Origin: DATMER01 sp963844885
Lineage (GTDB): Bacteria; Acidobacteriota; Thermoanaerobaculia; Multivoradales; UBA5704
Length of the DNA: 64,000 nt
Reading direction: 5' to 3'
Assembly (NCBI GenBank): GCA_963844885.1
Contig: CAWJQA010000006.1
Span: 434,001 to 498,000 of the forward strand
Shown: positions 35,741 through 45,259 of the stretch, one piece after another
Numbering within the stretch: the stretch's first letter is position 1
Layout of the letters: each line of letters begins with the position of its first letter
The notes under the pieces: generated by a model
What the model saw: only the letters and a program-made list of their open reading frames with translations
Database searches by the model: none
What the model was told of the DNA's origin: nothing
Translations under genes and position numbers: made by a program

Positions 35741-36145
35741 TCAGGCCTCCTCTCCGATGTCGAGGTCGTCGTTCTCGGTTTCGTCGATTCCGGCGGGCGC
35801 GGTGCCGGGGCCGGTGCGGGGGACCGACTTGCGGCGGGCGGCGCGCTTGAGATCCTCGTCGGTGCGAACCGTCAGGTAACGCAGGATCTTTTCGTTCTGC
35901 CGCATACGGTGCTCGACTTCAGGCAGCGCCGTCTTGCCGACCTGGCTGCTGATGCCGAGGAGGACGTACTTGCCCTCGGTCAGCTTGTTGATGGGGTAGG
36001 CGAGCTTGCGCCGGCCCCAGTTCTCTTCCAACGTGATCTCGGAGCCGCCGGCCGTGATCATCTGCCGATACTCCTGGATCATCGTGGTGACGTCTTCGTC
36101 GGGTACACGGGGGTCCACGACGAAAACGAGCTCATAGGTACGCAT
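35741..36145 (-). CDS. rpsF: 30S ribosomal protein S6
   Basis: A protein of 134 residues that starts MRTYELVFVVDPRVPDEDV and contains ENWGRRKLAYPINKLTEGKY and LRYLTVRTDEDLKR, all standard S6 features. A 30-residue acidic, disordered C-terminal tail (ENDDLDIGEEA) is longer than in Escherichia coli, recalling the glutamylated tail. It is the first gene of the S6-S18-L9 set. A small CCGCG-CTTT-CGCGG hairpin lies upstream at about 36180, a possible regulatory or terminator structure after pth. Confidence 0.98.
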   Translation of the reverse strand: MRTYELVFVVDPRVPDEDVTTMIQEYRQMITAGGSEITLEENWGRRKLAYPINKLTEGKYVLLGISSQVGKTALPEVEHRMRQNEKILRYLTVRTDEDLKRAARRKSVPRTGPGTAPAGIDETENDDLDIGEEA

Positions 36146-36292
36146 GGGGATTCTTGACCTCCCTATGGCCTGGGCAGTCCCGCGCTTTCGCGGAACAGAG
36201 AGGTGAATGATGTCGGTCTCGGTTAATGCTCCGGACCGGCGGTGACAAGGGGCGTCATTATACGGGTTTGCGGCGGAGAGGGCAAGGATGGC

Positions 36293-36862
36293 TCAGCCGT
36301 TGAACTTCTGCATCGCGGCGTCCGCCCCGTCCTTCAGCCACACCTCGCAGGCGTCGGCGGCGCGCTGGACCATGGCGTCCACAACCTCTTTCTGGTCCGG
36401 CGGGAAGGGCGACAGCACGAGCTCGACCAGATCCTCGCCGCGCGGCGGGCCGTCCTCGGGGGAGATCCCCAGCCGCAGCCTCGGCACCTGGTCGGTGCGC
36501 AGGTTCTCGATCACGGACTCCAGGCCTCGGTGGCCTGCCGGGCTCCCCGACTTGCGCAGGCGGAGCTTGCCGAGCGGCAGCGCGATTTCGTCGTAGACCA
36601 CGAGGACGTCCGCCGGATCGAGGCTGTAGGCCTCCAGCAGGCAGCGGGCGGCCCAGCCGCTCCGGTTCATGTAGGTCTGGGGCTGGGCCAGGAGGACCGG
36701 TTCGTCTCCTGAACCTCCGCCGACGAGCGCACCGCACTCCTCCCGGCCGAGCCGGAGGCCACGGCGGCGGGCCAGCTCGTCGATCACGAGGAAGCCCGCG
36801 TTGTGACGGGTGTCGCGGTACCGCTCGCCGGGGTTGCCCAGCCCGAGGATGAGCCTCGCCAT
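36293..36862 (-). CDS. pth: Peptidyl-tRNA hydrolase
   Basis: A protein of 189 residues with the Pth signatures LILGLGNPGERYRDTRHNAGF (the conserved catalytic His and Asn), QPQTYMNRSGWAARCLL, DVLVVYDEIALPLGKLRLR with the catalytic Asp, and GSPAGHRGLESVIENL. It frees tRNA from prematurely released peptidyl-tRNA. It sits 15 nt after rplY, the usual prs-rplY-pth order. Confidence 0.97.
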   Translation of the reverse strand: MARLILGLGNPGERYRDTRHNAGFLVIDELARRRGLRLGREECGALVGGGSGDEPVLLAQPQTYMNRSGWAARCLLEAYSLDPADVLVVYDEIALPLGKLRLRKSGSPAGHRGLESVIENLRTDQVPRLRLGISPEDGPPRGEDLVELVLSPFPPDQKEVVDAMVQRAADACEVWLKDGADAAMQKFNG

Positions 36863-36877
36863 GCGCGGGATAAGGCT

Positions 36878-37513
36878 CTACGCCTCGTCCGTCTTGCCCT
36901 TCTTCAGAACCTCGGGCTCGGGACGCTCCGCCGCGCCTTCCGCCTCTTCGGTCCGGGCGTGCGAGAGCGCGACGATGACCTTGTCGGCGTCGTCGAGCAG
37001 CGTGACGCCGTTCGGCAGCTTGAGGTCGCGCGCCTCGGCGTGGTGACCGGTGTGAAGCCCGGTGATGTCCAGCTCGACCTGCTTCGGGATGTCGCCGGGC
37101 AGGCACTCGACCTGGACCTCGCGGGTGACGAAGTCCAGCACGCCGCCCTGGGTCTTGACGCCGTAGGCCACGCCCACCAGCTCGACCGGGACCTGCACGC
37201 GGATCTTCTTGTCCATCATCACGCGCTGGAAGTCGATGTGCAGCACCTGGCGGGAGAGCGGATGGACCTGCACCTCGCGGATCATGGTGTGGCGCTCGCC
37301 GCCGCTGCCGGCCAGCTTGAGCAGGTAGATCGGATTCTCGCTGCCGGCCTTCTTCATCAGGTCGAGCATGGACTTGCGGTCGATTTCGATGGCGACGCTG
37401 TCTTTGCCGCCGCCGTAGACGACGGCGGGGATCAGGCCTCCGGAACGGGCACGGCGGTTCGGACCTTTGCCGGTTTTCTCACGCTTCTGGACTTCGATGG
37501 TCAATTCACTCAT
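36878..37513 (-). CDS. rplY: 50S ribosomal protein L25 (Ctc, long form)
   Basis: A protein of 211 residues. The L25 N-terminal 5S rRNA-binding domain reads EVQKREKTGKGPNRRARSGG, IPAVVYGGGKDSVAIEID, and MIREVQVHPLSRQVLHIDFQ. The TL5-type beta-barrel C-terminal domain follows (VPVELVGVAYGVKTQGGVLD; VECLPGDIPKQVELDITGL), with a charged tail ending KKGKTDEA. It lies 24 nt after prs and is likely co-transcribed with it. Confidence 0.97.
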   Translation of the reverse strand: MSELTIEVQKREKTGKGPNRRARSGGLIPAVVYGGGKDSVAIEIDRKSMLDLMKKAGSENPIYLLKLAGSGGERHTMIREVQVHPLSRQVLHIDFQRVMMDKKIRVQVPVELVGVAYGVKTQGGVLDFVTREVQVECLPGDIPKQVELDITGLHTGHHAEARDLKLPNGVTLLDDADKVIVALSHARTEEAEGAAERPEPEVLKKGKTDEA

Positions 37514-37537
37514 GGTTTCCTCACTTCTATCTCGTCT

Positions 37538-38480
<943 letters not shown>

Positions 38481-38565
38481 AGCCCCCTCGGTCGACACGG
38501 AGATCGGGGCAAGCCGCCACGGCGGCCCCCCGAAGAGGTCAAATTTCAGAACTACCCGGTTCGCT

Positions 38566-38639
38566 GGTTGGGGCGGGAGGATTCGAACCTCCGGGTGCCA
38601 GATCCAAAGTCTGGTGCCTTACCGCTTGGCGACGCCCCA
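38566..38639 (-). tRNA. tRNA-Gln (anticodon TTG)
   Basis: On the minus strand the gene starts TGGGGCG at 38639, which pairs with CGCCCCA near the 3' end, followed by discriminator A and an encoded CCA at 38568-38566. The anticodon arm CCAGACTTTGGATCTGG carries TTG, which reads CAA glutamine codons. The T arm holds GGTTCGAATCC. It lies between spoVG and prs, the expected place in this gene block. Confidence 0.97.
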
Positions 38640-38742
38640 GTCTAGGGTTTTTCCGTCGGCCGTTCCACATCCAATACGCGGAACGGCCGCCCTCCCCTCC
38701 CCGCCCGTCCTCCCGGATCGCCCTTGGACTGGGGTTCCAGGC

Positions 38743-39183
38743 TCAGGGCACGGTCCAGAAGGAGTCCCGGAGGTGCATCTCCTGCACCTCTTCGAGGCTC
38801 TTCTCGGGGGCGGGGCCCGGCGCCGGTCCGACGGTGCCGGCGGTACCGGCGGTACCGGCGACGATGGGCTCGGGCCGCTCGCGCGCCCCGCCCTCCGCCA
38901 CCGGAGCCTCCGCCGGCTCCTCGCCCCGCTCTCCGAGCACCCTATGGTACTCCCCCAGGACCCTCTCTTCGATCATTCGCCGCGTTTCGTTGTTCAACGG
39001 GTGGGCTACGTCCTTGAACTCCCCGTTCTTTTTCTTGCGGCTGGGCATGCTGATGAAGAGGCCCTCCCTTCCCTGGATGATCTTGATGTCATTGACCATG
39101 AAGCACTGGTCGAAGACGATCGACACGAACGCCTTCAGCTTCTCCTCTTGAATCGGAAAGACCTTGACTTCTGTGATCTCCAT
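38743..39183 (-). CDS. spoVG: SpoVG family RNA-binding regulator
   Basis: The first 85 residues match SpoVG: EITEVKVFPIQEEKLKAFVS, IVFDQCFMVNDIKIIQGREG, LFISMPSRKKKNGEFKDVAH and PLNNETRRMIEERVL. The family binds RNA or DNA and adjusts gene expression and cell envelope processes. A 60-residue low-complexity tail follows (a GTAGTAGTVG stretch made by 9-bp repeats), which is unusual for SpoVG. It has its own TATAAT promoter upstream and is followed by the tRNA-Gln and prs genes. Confidence 0.93.
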   Translation of the reverse strand: MEITEVKVFPIQEEKLKAFVSIVFDQCFMVNDIKIIQGREGLFISMPSRKKKNGEFKDVAHPLNNETRRMIEERVLGEYHRVLGERGEEPAEAPVAEGGARERPEPIVAGTAGTAGTVGPAPGPAPEKSLEEVQEMHLRDSFWTVP

Positions 39184-39300
39184 GTCGCTTCCCTCTCCAT
39201 CCCCAGTGGTGTAACCCTCGCTCCCGGAACAACAGCGGGATCTTGGACCCGTCCCGGTTCCGGAGCACCACGTCAGACACGCGCTAGCATCAGTGGTGCG

Positions 39301-39332
39301 ATTATATACCCGACACTGGCCACAGGGGTAAG
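39301..39332 (-). promoter_or_regulatory. Probable promoter of spoVG
   Basis: On the minus strand a perfect TATAAT (39301-39306) is preceded by TTACCC (39327-39332) with a 19-nt spacer, inside a TATATAAT stretch in otherwise GC-rich DNA. Transcription would start near 39294, giving a leader of about 110 nt before spoVG. Nothing else is recognised in 39184-39436. Confidence 0.5.
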
Positions 39333-39436
39333 AAAAGGAAGGCCCATGGAGCGGCCTTTCCGGTCGGCGAGGATCCCGGCGGGAGAGCCCTGGTTCTTCG
39401 CAGCGGCGTAAATGCTAGAGGGGAAAGGACGGTCTG

Positions 39437-40177
39437 TCAATTCCCAGGTGGCGCGTAGAGGTCGCGGCAGGAGCCTTCCCGGTAGCCGGGCGGACGCAGC
39501 AGCGGCTCCGGTCCCCGCGCCAGGTTCTCCTGCAGCACCTCCCGCCAGCGCACCTGCACGCCGCGGGAGCGGTCCGAAAGATAGGCCCAGTTGTCGCGGC
39601 GCATGTACCAGACCGACGGCTCTTTCCCTTCCATCAGGGTCCAGCCGTCCACCGTGCCGGCCGCGTCCAGCTCGGCGGACCAGGTGCGGCCGGCGGCGTC
39701 CTCGAGCTCGACCTCCCGCCCGTGGATCTCCGGTGCCGTCCCCGCCGCGGGCTCCACCGGCACGCGGCCGATCAGGAGCGACGGCAGGGACAGGAGCGGG
39801 AAGGGGCCCAGAGGGATGCCGGAGACGTCGAAGGCGCCCTGAAACGTGCAGGTCACCTTGTTGCGATGGTCGAGCCAGACCCCCTGCCCGGAGTCCACGT
39901 CGACCCCCCAGAGGGCGCGGCCCACGGGGTCGACGGCCTGGATCTGGTAGCGCAGCGGCGAGGCGAGGCGCAGGGTGACGCGGAAGGAGCCCTCGCCTTC
40001 CGGTCCGGAATAGGACACCCGGTAGAGGCGCTGGGTGCCGAAAGCCTCCGCCGGGATCTTCCAGACGGGGGTGGTGCTTGCGGGATGACCGGGGTGGGCG
40101 GCGTGCGGCCGGACCCCGGCCGTGCCGCAGGCAGCGAGAAGGAGGAGCGCCAGGGCGAGGGGGATCCTGGTGGTGCT
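39437..40177 (-). CDS. LolB-like outer-membrane lipoprotein, start codon not found
   Basis: The frame contains a lipoprotein signal LALALLLLAAC near its start, then a beta-strand-rich body: TQRLYRVSYSGPEGEGSFRV, LRLASPLRYQIQAVDPVGRA, LWGVDVDSGQGVWLDHRNKV and GPFPLLSLPSLLIGRVPVEP. This fits LolB/LolB-like lipoprotein receptors, and synteny with lolB-(ispE)-prs-rplY-pth supports that. No ATG, GTG or TTG lies between the upstream TPR stop at 40176 and the signal. It may use ATC or CTG, or a base error may hide the start. The left coordinate is the stop; the right one is the end of the open frame. ispE, normally next, is absent. Confidence 0.6.
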   Translation of the reverse strand, partial: STTRIPLALALLLLAACGTAGVRPHAAHPGHPASTTPVWKIPAEAFGTQRLYRVSYSGPEGEGSFRVTLRLASPLRYQIQAVDPVGRALWGVDVDSGQGVWLDHRNKVTCTFQGAFDVSGIPLGPFPLLSLPSLLIGRVPVEPAAGTAPEIHGREVELEDAAGRTWSAELDAAGTVDGWTLMEGKEPSVWYMRRDNWAYLSDRSRGVQVRWREVLQENLARGPEPLLRPPGYREGSCRDLYAPPGN

Positions 40178-42221
40178 AGGGCCGCGATCCGGGACCGCTC
40201 TGCCCGAGGTCTTCCAGCTTGCGCCGGACTGTTTCCGTGTTTCCGTCTCCGAGCTCGAGTGCCCGCCGGTACGCCTCGCGCGCCCGCTCTTTCTGGCCCA
40301 GCGCCACATAGACATCCCCCAGATGCTCCTGCAAGGTAGCGTCGGCAGGTTCGAGCCTCACGGCCCGTTCGAGGTAGCCGCGAGCCTGCTCGTTACGGCC
40401 GAGCTGATAGTAGGTCCAGCCCAAGGAATCGACATAGGCTCCGTTGTCCGGGTCGAGCGCCACGGCGCGTCCTACCAGGGACAGGGCCTCCTCCAGGTTT
40501 TCCCCCGATTCCGCGTAGGTGTAGCCGAGGTAGTTCAGGGCGGCGTGGAAGTCGGGGTCGATCTCCAGGACGCGCCGGAATTCCGCCACCGCCCGCGGGC
40601 GCTGGCCGGTCCGCTCGTAGGCGGAGCCGAGGAGGAACCCCGCCGCCACCGAGTCCTTCTGCTTCGCCGCCAGCCGCTCCAGCACCGGGATCGAGTCCGG
40701 GTAGCGGTCGAGCCGCTGCCACGACTGCGCCGCGGCGAGCATGGACTGGGCGTCGCCCGACTCGGCGAGCCCGGCGAGGATCTTTCGCGCCTCACGCTCG
40801 TCGCCGGAGCGGAACAGCACCTCGGCGCGGCGGCTCTCGAGGACCGGCGACGGCCCGTCCTTCTCGAGCAAGGCGAGCGCCTCGGGCTGGCGACCTTCCC
40901 CGACCAGCGACTCGGACTGGAGCAGCACGGCCTGCGTCCTCACCCCGGCGTCGTCCGAAGCGAGCAGGGGGGCGATCACCTTGGCGGCCTGGGTCCAGTC
41001 CTTCGCTTCGAGCCAGACCTGCGCCAGCTCCAGCCTCACGTCGCGCTCGTCGCCGGGCTTGCCTTGCTTCGCCAGGCGGTCGGCGAGGCCGGAGAGCAGC
41101 TCGGCCGCCTCGGCGCGCCGGCCGTCGCGCTTCAGGACCCGGGACAAGGTGAGGGAGAGGGGTACGTTGTCGGGCTGCTTCTCGTGCAGCGGCCCGAGGA
41201 TCTCGAAGGCCTCCCGGTTCCGCCCTTCGGCGGTCAGGGCGAGCCCTTTGACCAGGAGGAGGAAGGGGCGATCCGGCCCGGACTCGCCCTGCGCGGCGAG
41301 GAGCGGCTCGGCGACGGCGAGCGCGCCGTCCATGTCGCCCGTGCGGTAGAGCTCCCAGGCGAGCTGCCGGCGCAGGCGCGGCTCGTCGCGCACGGCTTCG
41401 GGCGCCCCTTGGAGGGCCTCGACCGCGGCGCGGTGGTCGCCGCGCTGGCTTTGCAGCTCGACCAGGGTCAGCCGCGCTTCCAGCGAGCCTGGATCGAAGC
41501 CCAGGATGTCACCGAGAACCTTCTCCGCCTCCGCGGAACGGTCGGCGCGCAGCAAGGCTTCGACGAGCAGGGCGTAGGCCATACGCTGCTGCGGCAGGCG
41601 GGTGACGAGGTCGCGCAGAACCTCCGCGGCCTTCTCGGGCTGGCGCTGGTCGAGGTAGATCTGGCCCAGGGTGAGCGCGGCCTGGGGATCGTCTGGATCG
41701 CGCTTGCGCACGGTCTCCAAGGCCTCCTGGGCGGTGGCCAGGGCCGACGGATCCTGCGCCGAGAGGTCGAGGTAGACGTCGCCTACGGCGCGCAGCACGT
41801 CCAGGTTGTCCGGCGCCAGCTCGCGCGCCCGGCTCAGGGTCTCCGCCGCCTTCTTGAGGTATTCCTCGCGCACGCCCGGAGCGCGCGAGTACTGGGCGAG
41901 GCGGGCCAGGAGCTGGCCGTGCTCCAGGCGCACGTAGGGGGCGTCGGGCGACAGCCGCTCGGCCTCCTGGAACGCGGTCAGCGCCTCGGGGAGCGATCCC
42001 TCGACGGCCAGCATCTTGGCGAGGGCGAACTGATAGGCCGCCTCGATCTTTCCGGTAGACCCGGCTGGTCCGGCAGGCCCGGCTGGGACCGGCGCCGCCT
42101 GCGCTGCAGGCCTGGATGGCACCGGGAGTGTCGGATCGGGAGGGCTCTGGGCCGCCCGCAGCTCCACGGTGCTCCAGGACACCAGGAGGACGGCCGGCAG
42201 GAAAACGGAAAACCCCTTCAC
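40176..42221 (-). CDS. Exported multi-TPR protein
   Basis: About 681 residues. The GTG at 42221 (7 nt after TATCCT) gives a signal peptide VKGFSVFLPAVLLVSWSTVE. A Pro/Ala/Gly linker follows (AAPVPAGPAGPAGSTGK), then TPR units over the rest of the protein, for example SLPEALTAFQEAERLSPDAP, PQAALTLGQIYLDQRQPEKA, and a canonical C-terminal set HAALNYLGYTYAESGENLEE, NGAYVDSLGWTYYQLGRNEQ, TLQEHLGDVYVALGQKERAR. This resembles the TPR protein commonly encoded before LolB in other bacteria. It probably acts as a periplasmic scaffold in envelope assembly. It is translationally linked to the LolB-like gene, which begins at its stop. Confidence 0.8.
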   Translation of the reverse strand: MKGFSVFLPAVLLVSWSTVELRAAQSPPDPTLPVPSRPAAQAAPVPAGPAGPAGSTGKIEAAYQFALAKMLAVEGSLPEALTAFQEAERLSPDAPYVRLEHGQLLARLAQYSRAPGVREEYLKKAAETLSRARELAPDNLDVLRAVGDVYLDLSAQDPSALATAQEALETVRKRDPDDPQAALTLGQIYLDQRQPEKAAEVLRDLVTRLPQQRMAYALLVEALLRADRSAEAEKVLGDILGFDPGSLEARLTLVELQSQRGDHRAAVEALQGAPEAVRDEPRLRRQLAWELYRTGDMDGALAVAEPLLAAQGESGPDRPFLLLVKGLALTAEGRNREAFEILGPLHEKQPDNVPLSLTLSRVLKRDGRRAEAAELLSGLADRLAKQGKPGDERDVRLELAQVWLEAKDWTQAAKVIAPLLASDDAGVRTQAVLLQSESLVGEGRQPEALALLEKDGPSPVLESRRAEVLFRSGDEREARKILAGLAESGDAQSMLAAAQSWQRLDRYPDSIPVLERLAAKQKDSVAAGFLLGSAYERTGQRPRAVAEFRRVLEIDPDFHAALNYLGYTYAESGENLEEALSLVGRAVALDPDNGAYVDSLGWTYYQLGRNEQARGYLERAVRLEPADATLQEHLGDVYVALGQKERAREAYRRALELGDGNTETVRRKLEDLGQSGPGSRP

Positions 42222-42228
42222 ACCCAGC

Positions 42229-42234
42229 AGGATA
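42229..42234 (-). promoter_or_regulatory. -10-like hexamer before the TPR gene
   Basis: TATCCT on the minus strand ends 7 nt before the GTG at 42221, which supports that start and a leaderless mRNA. Confidence 0.35.
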
Positions 42235-42339
42235 GCAGCGGGCCACGCCGCTTTACAAGGCCGATGGGCCGCCCATAGAATGGCGCTCTTGCAGTTTACC
42301 AACGTAAAGTGAATGGGTTAGACGACGGACAACTCGGCG

Positions 42340-43706
42340 ATGAGCAAACTCGGACAGCTCCTGGTGGCGCGCGGCTGGATCACGGTCCAGCAGCTCAACC
42401 GCGCCCTGCAGAACCAGGGCGTGGTCGGCAGCCGCGTGGGCACCTGCCTGCTCGAGATGGAGGCCCTCTCCGAGGAGAACCTGCTCAAGGGGCTCTCCGA
42501 GCAGCTCGGCGTGCCGGCGGTGGGGCTGGACGACCTGCGGGGAGTCCCCGACGAGGTGCTGGCCCTGCTCCCCGACAAGATCGCGCGCCGCTGCCGGGCC
42601 GTCCCGTTCCGCCTCGTGGGCAGCCGGCTGGACGTGGCCATGATGGAGCCGCGCAACCTCGCGGCCCAGGACGAGATCGCCTTCGCCTCGGGCAAGCGGG
42701 TCAACGTCCACGTCGCCCACGAGCTGCGGATCGTGGAGGCGCTGGAGCGCTATTACCGCGAGGAGAGCCCGTCGCGGCTCAGCCTGCTGGCGGAGCGCCT
42801 GAACCGGGCCCGCTACTTCTGGGAGCGGGAGAAGACGGCCGAGCCCGAAGGCACCGGCGGCCTGGACAGCCTGGCCAGGATGCCCGCGCTCGGCCATCCG
42901 CTGGAAACCCGCCCGCCGAAGCGCCCCCGAGCGGCGATGCCGCCATCGCCAGTATCGCCAGTATCGCAGTATGCCAGTCGCCAGTACTGCCGGCACCCGC
43001 ACCCGCTCCGGTGCCCGTGGTTCCGGGACCCTCGCCAGCTCCGGCAGTGTCGCCGGCAGCGGTGGCGGTGAAACCGGCGGCCAGGCCGGTGCCGGCGGTC
43101 CAGACCGTCATCACCCTGACCGAGGAGGAGCGCGCCGACCTGGGCCGGCGCACCCCCGAAGATACCCGGCCGATGGCTATACCGGTCCCATCGCTCCCCT
43201 CCCCGGCAACCCTGGAGGAGGTCGAGACGGCCCTCTCCCGCACGACCGACCGCGAGGAGGTGGGCCGGCTCGTCCTGGGCTTCGTGGTCCGCAGCTACGG
43301 CCGGGCGGCCCTGTTCCAGATCGGCAAGGACCGGGTCTCCGCCTGGATGGGCGTGGGCGAGATGGACCTCCCCATCTTCCAGAAATTCTCGGCCGGCTTC
43401 GATCAGCCGTCTCTGTTCCTGAACCTGCGCCAGGGGAGCTCGCTCTACATCGGCCCGCTGCCCCCCATGCCGGTCCACCGCGAGCTGGCGCGGGCCTGGG
43501 GCGGCGATCTGCCCAGGGACTGCGTCCTCCTGCCGGTGCGGATCCACGACCGGCTGGTGGCCATCCTGTATGCCGACGGCGGCCTGAAATCCGGCAAGGG
43601 GGGGATGGGAGGGATCGGCCTGCCCCAGCTCCAGGGTCTGGCCGCCGCCGCCGGTGCCGCTCTGGAGCGCTGTATCCTCCATCGAAAACGGGCCGAGGCG
43701 AAGTGA
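42340..43706 (+). CDS. GspE/PilB N-terminal-domain protein with C-terminal GAF-like region, with one frame break
   Basis: Residues 1-140 match the type II secretion/pilus ATPase N-terminal domain: SKLGQLLVARGWITVQQLNR, VGTCLLEMEALSEENLLKGL, SEQLGVPAVGLDDLRGVPDE and VPFRLVGSRLDVAMMEPRNL. No ATPase domain follows. Instead a Pro/Ala linker made of 9-bp repeats leads to a domain with LVLGFVVRSYGRAALFQIGK, PLPPMPVHRELARAWGGDLP and VLLPVRIHDRLVAILYADGG, which looks GAF-like. The frame shifts by one base near 42910-42940 at a C run. About 455 residues when joined. Such stand-alone domains occur in Acidobacteriota and Myxococcota and may adapt signalling proteins to motility or secretion machines; this is inference. 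Confidence 0.7.
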
Positions 43707-43724
43707 CTGTCACGTTGCGTTTCG

Positions 43725-43753
43725 TTGACACCTATTGGAGCCGTTGCTATGCT
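43725..43753 (+). promoter_or_regulatory. Sigma-70-type promoter of the HU/IHF gene
   Basis: TTGACA at 43725-43730 and TATGCT at 43748-43753 are separated by exactly 17 nt, and the ATG at 43775 follows with a GGAG site at 43766. This is the best -35/-10 match noted in the window. Confidence 0.75.
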
Positions 43754-43774
43754 CGGCGCCGTTTCGGAGCAGAC

Positions 43775-44041
43775 ATGATCAAGTCGGACATCGTAGACCG
43801 CATCGCGGAGAACACCGAGGTTCCCAGGGTGAAGGCAGCCCAGGCCGTGGACACCATCATCGATGCCATGAAGAACGCGCTGTGCGACGGCAAGCGCATC
43901 GAGCTGCGGGGCTTCGGCGTGTTCCAGGTCCGGGACCGGAAGAAGGGGGTCGGGAGGAACCCGAAGACCGGTGTCGAGGTCGCGATCTCCCCCGGCAAGA
44001 CGGTCCGCTTCAAGCCCGGCAAGGATCTGAAAAACCTCTGA
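43775..44041 (+). CDS. HU/IHF-family DNA-bending protein
   Basis: A protein of 88 residues: IKSDIVDRIAENTEVPRVKA, then AQAVDTIIDAMKNALCDGKR, then the DNA-contacting arm IELRGFGVFQVRDRKKGVGR followed by NPKTGVEVAISPGKTVRFKP. The RNPKTG motif with its intercalating proline is present. It is closer to the IHF group by the KRIELRGFGVF strand, but HU versus IHF cannot be decided. It bends and packages DNA. It has its own strong promoter and lies 31 nt before the protease gene. Confidence 0.93.
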   Translation: MIKSDIVDRIAENTEVPRVKAAQAVDTIIDAMKNALCDGKRIELRGFGVFQVRDRKKGVGRNPKTGVEVAISPGKTVRFKPGKDLKNL

Positions 44042-44071
44042 CGGCCCGGGCTCCGGCCCCGCGCCTTTTCC

Positions 44072-45259
44072 GTGGCATCCCCTTTGGACGGCTTCGACGA
44101 TCGACCCTGGCGGCCCGGTCGCCCCCCCGGCGACGGCGACGCAGGCCGGCAGTATCCGCAGAAGCCGACGGTCATCGAGCTGCTGCCGCCAGGCTACGAG
44201 CCCGCCGTACCCGTCAATCCTTCTGATACCGCCCTCCCGCGGGTCCGCTGGCGGCTGGCTCTGCTCCTCCTTGTCCTCACGTTCTTCACCACGACGACTC
44301 TCGGACCGGCCTTCTGGGCCTTCACCCGGACCGACTTCACCACCGACCTGTTCCCCCTGCTGTCCTTCGAGCTGGTGAGCCGGGTCTGGGGAAGCCTCGA
44401 TCTGCTCAAGCTCGGCCTCTCCTTCTCGGTGCCGCTCCTGACGATCCTGCTCGCCCACGAGATGGGCCACTACCTGGCCTGCCGCCACTACCGGCTGCCG
44501 GCCACGCTCCCCTACTTCCTCCCCCTCCCGTCGATGCTCGGGACCCTGGGCGCGTTCATCCGCATCAAGGCCCCTCTGCGCAACCGCCGGGAGCTGTTCG
44601 ACGTGGGCATTGCCGGGCCGATCGCCGGCTTCGTGGCGCTGATCCCCTTCCTCTTCTACGGTGTGGCGCACTCCGAGCCGGCTCTGCGGCCCACGGAGCT
44701 GCGGCTCGGCGAGACCATCGCCCTGCCGGGCCACTGCCTGGCCATCGAGCTGGTGTCGCGGATTTTCCACGGCCCGCTCGGCAGCGACATGGTGCTCAAC
44801 CTCCATCCGTACGCGCTGGCGGCCTGGTTCGGGCTGCTGGCCACCTCGATCAACCTGATCCCCCTGGGCCAACTCGACGGCGGCCACATCCTCTACGCCG
44901 TCTCCCGGCGCTGGCAGCGAAGGCTGGCGCTACCGGTCTGGGCCGGGCTGGCCGCGGCCGGCTTCCTCTGGCCCGGCTGGTGGCTCTGGTGCGTGCTGAC
45001 CGTGGTGTTCCGCATCTTCCACCCTCCCGTCCAGAACGAGGCGCTGCCGCTGGGCCGCGGCCGGAAGATCCTCGCCGCGGTCGCCCTGCTCATCCTCGCC
45101 CTCTCCTTCATGCCGCGCGGGATCATGGTGCTGGAAGCCGTACCCGAGGAGGCGCCGGCCGACGATACGGGTACCAGCCGCGGTAGCTGGGTGGAGCTCC
45201 TTCAGAAGTCGGCCACCAGCGTCACCGGCCCGTCGTTGACCAGCGCCACCTCCATGTAG
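44072..45259 (+). CDS. Site-2 protease-like membrane zinc peptidase (M50)
   Basis: A protein of 395 residues with about six membrane helices. The zinc motif is TILLAHEMGHYLACRHY near residue 130 and the second motif INLIPLGQLDGGHILYA is near residue 265. The loop LPYFLPLPSMLGTLGAFIRI is typical of cyanobacterial/plant EGY-type and bacterial M50 proteases. Such proteases cut membrane-bound anti-sigma or transcription factors, but no anti-sigma factor gene is close. The start is a GTG at 44072, read as MASPLDGFDD. The last 19 codons run antisense into the end of dtd (58-nt convergent overlap). Confidence 0.85.
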   Translation: MASPLDGFDDRPWRPGRPPGDGDAGRQYPQKPTVIELLPPGYEPAVPVNPSDTALPRVRWRLALLLLVLTFFTTTTLGPAFWAFTRTDFTTDLFPLLSFELVSRVWGSLDLLKLGLSFSVPLLTILLAHEMGHYLACRHYRLPATLPYFLPLPSMLGTLGAFIRIKAPLRNRRELFDVGIAGPIAGFVALIPFLFYGVAHSEPALRPTELRLGETIALPGHCLAIELVSRIFHGPLGSDMVLNLHPYALAAWFGLLATSINLIPLGQLDGGHILYAVSRRWQRRLALPVWAGLAAAGFLWPGWWLWCVLTVVFRIFHPPVQNEALPLGRGRKILAAVALLILALSFMPRGIMVLEAVPEEAPADDTGTSRGSWVELLQKSATSVTGPSLTSATSM

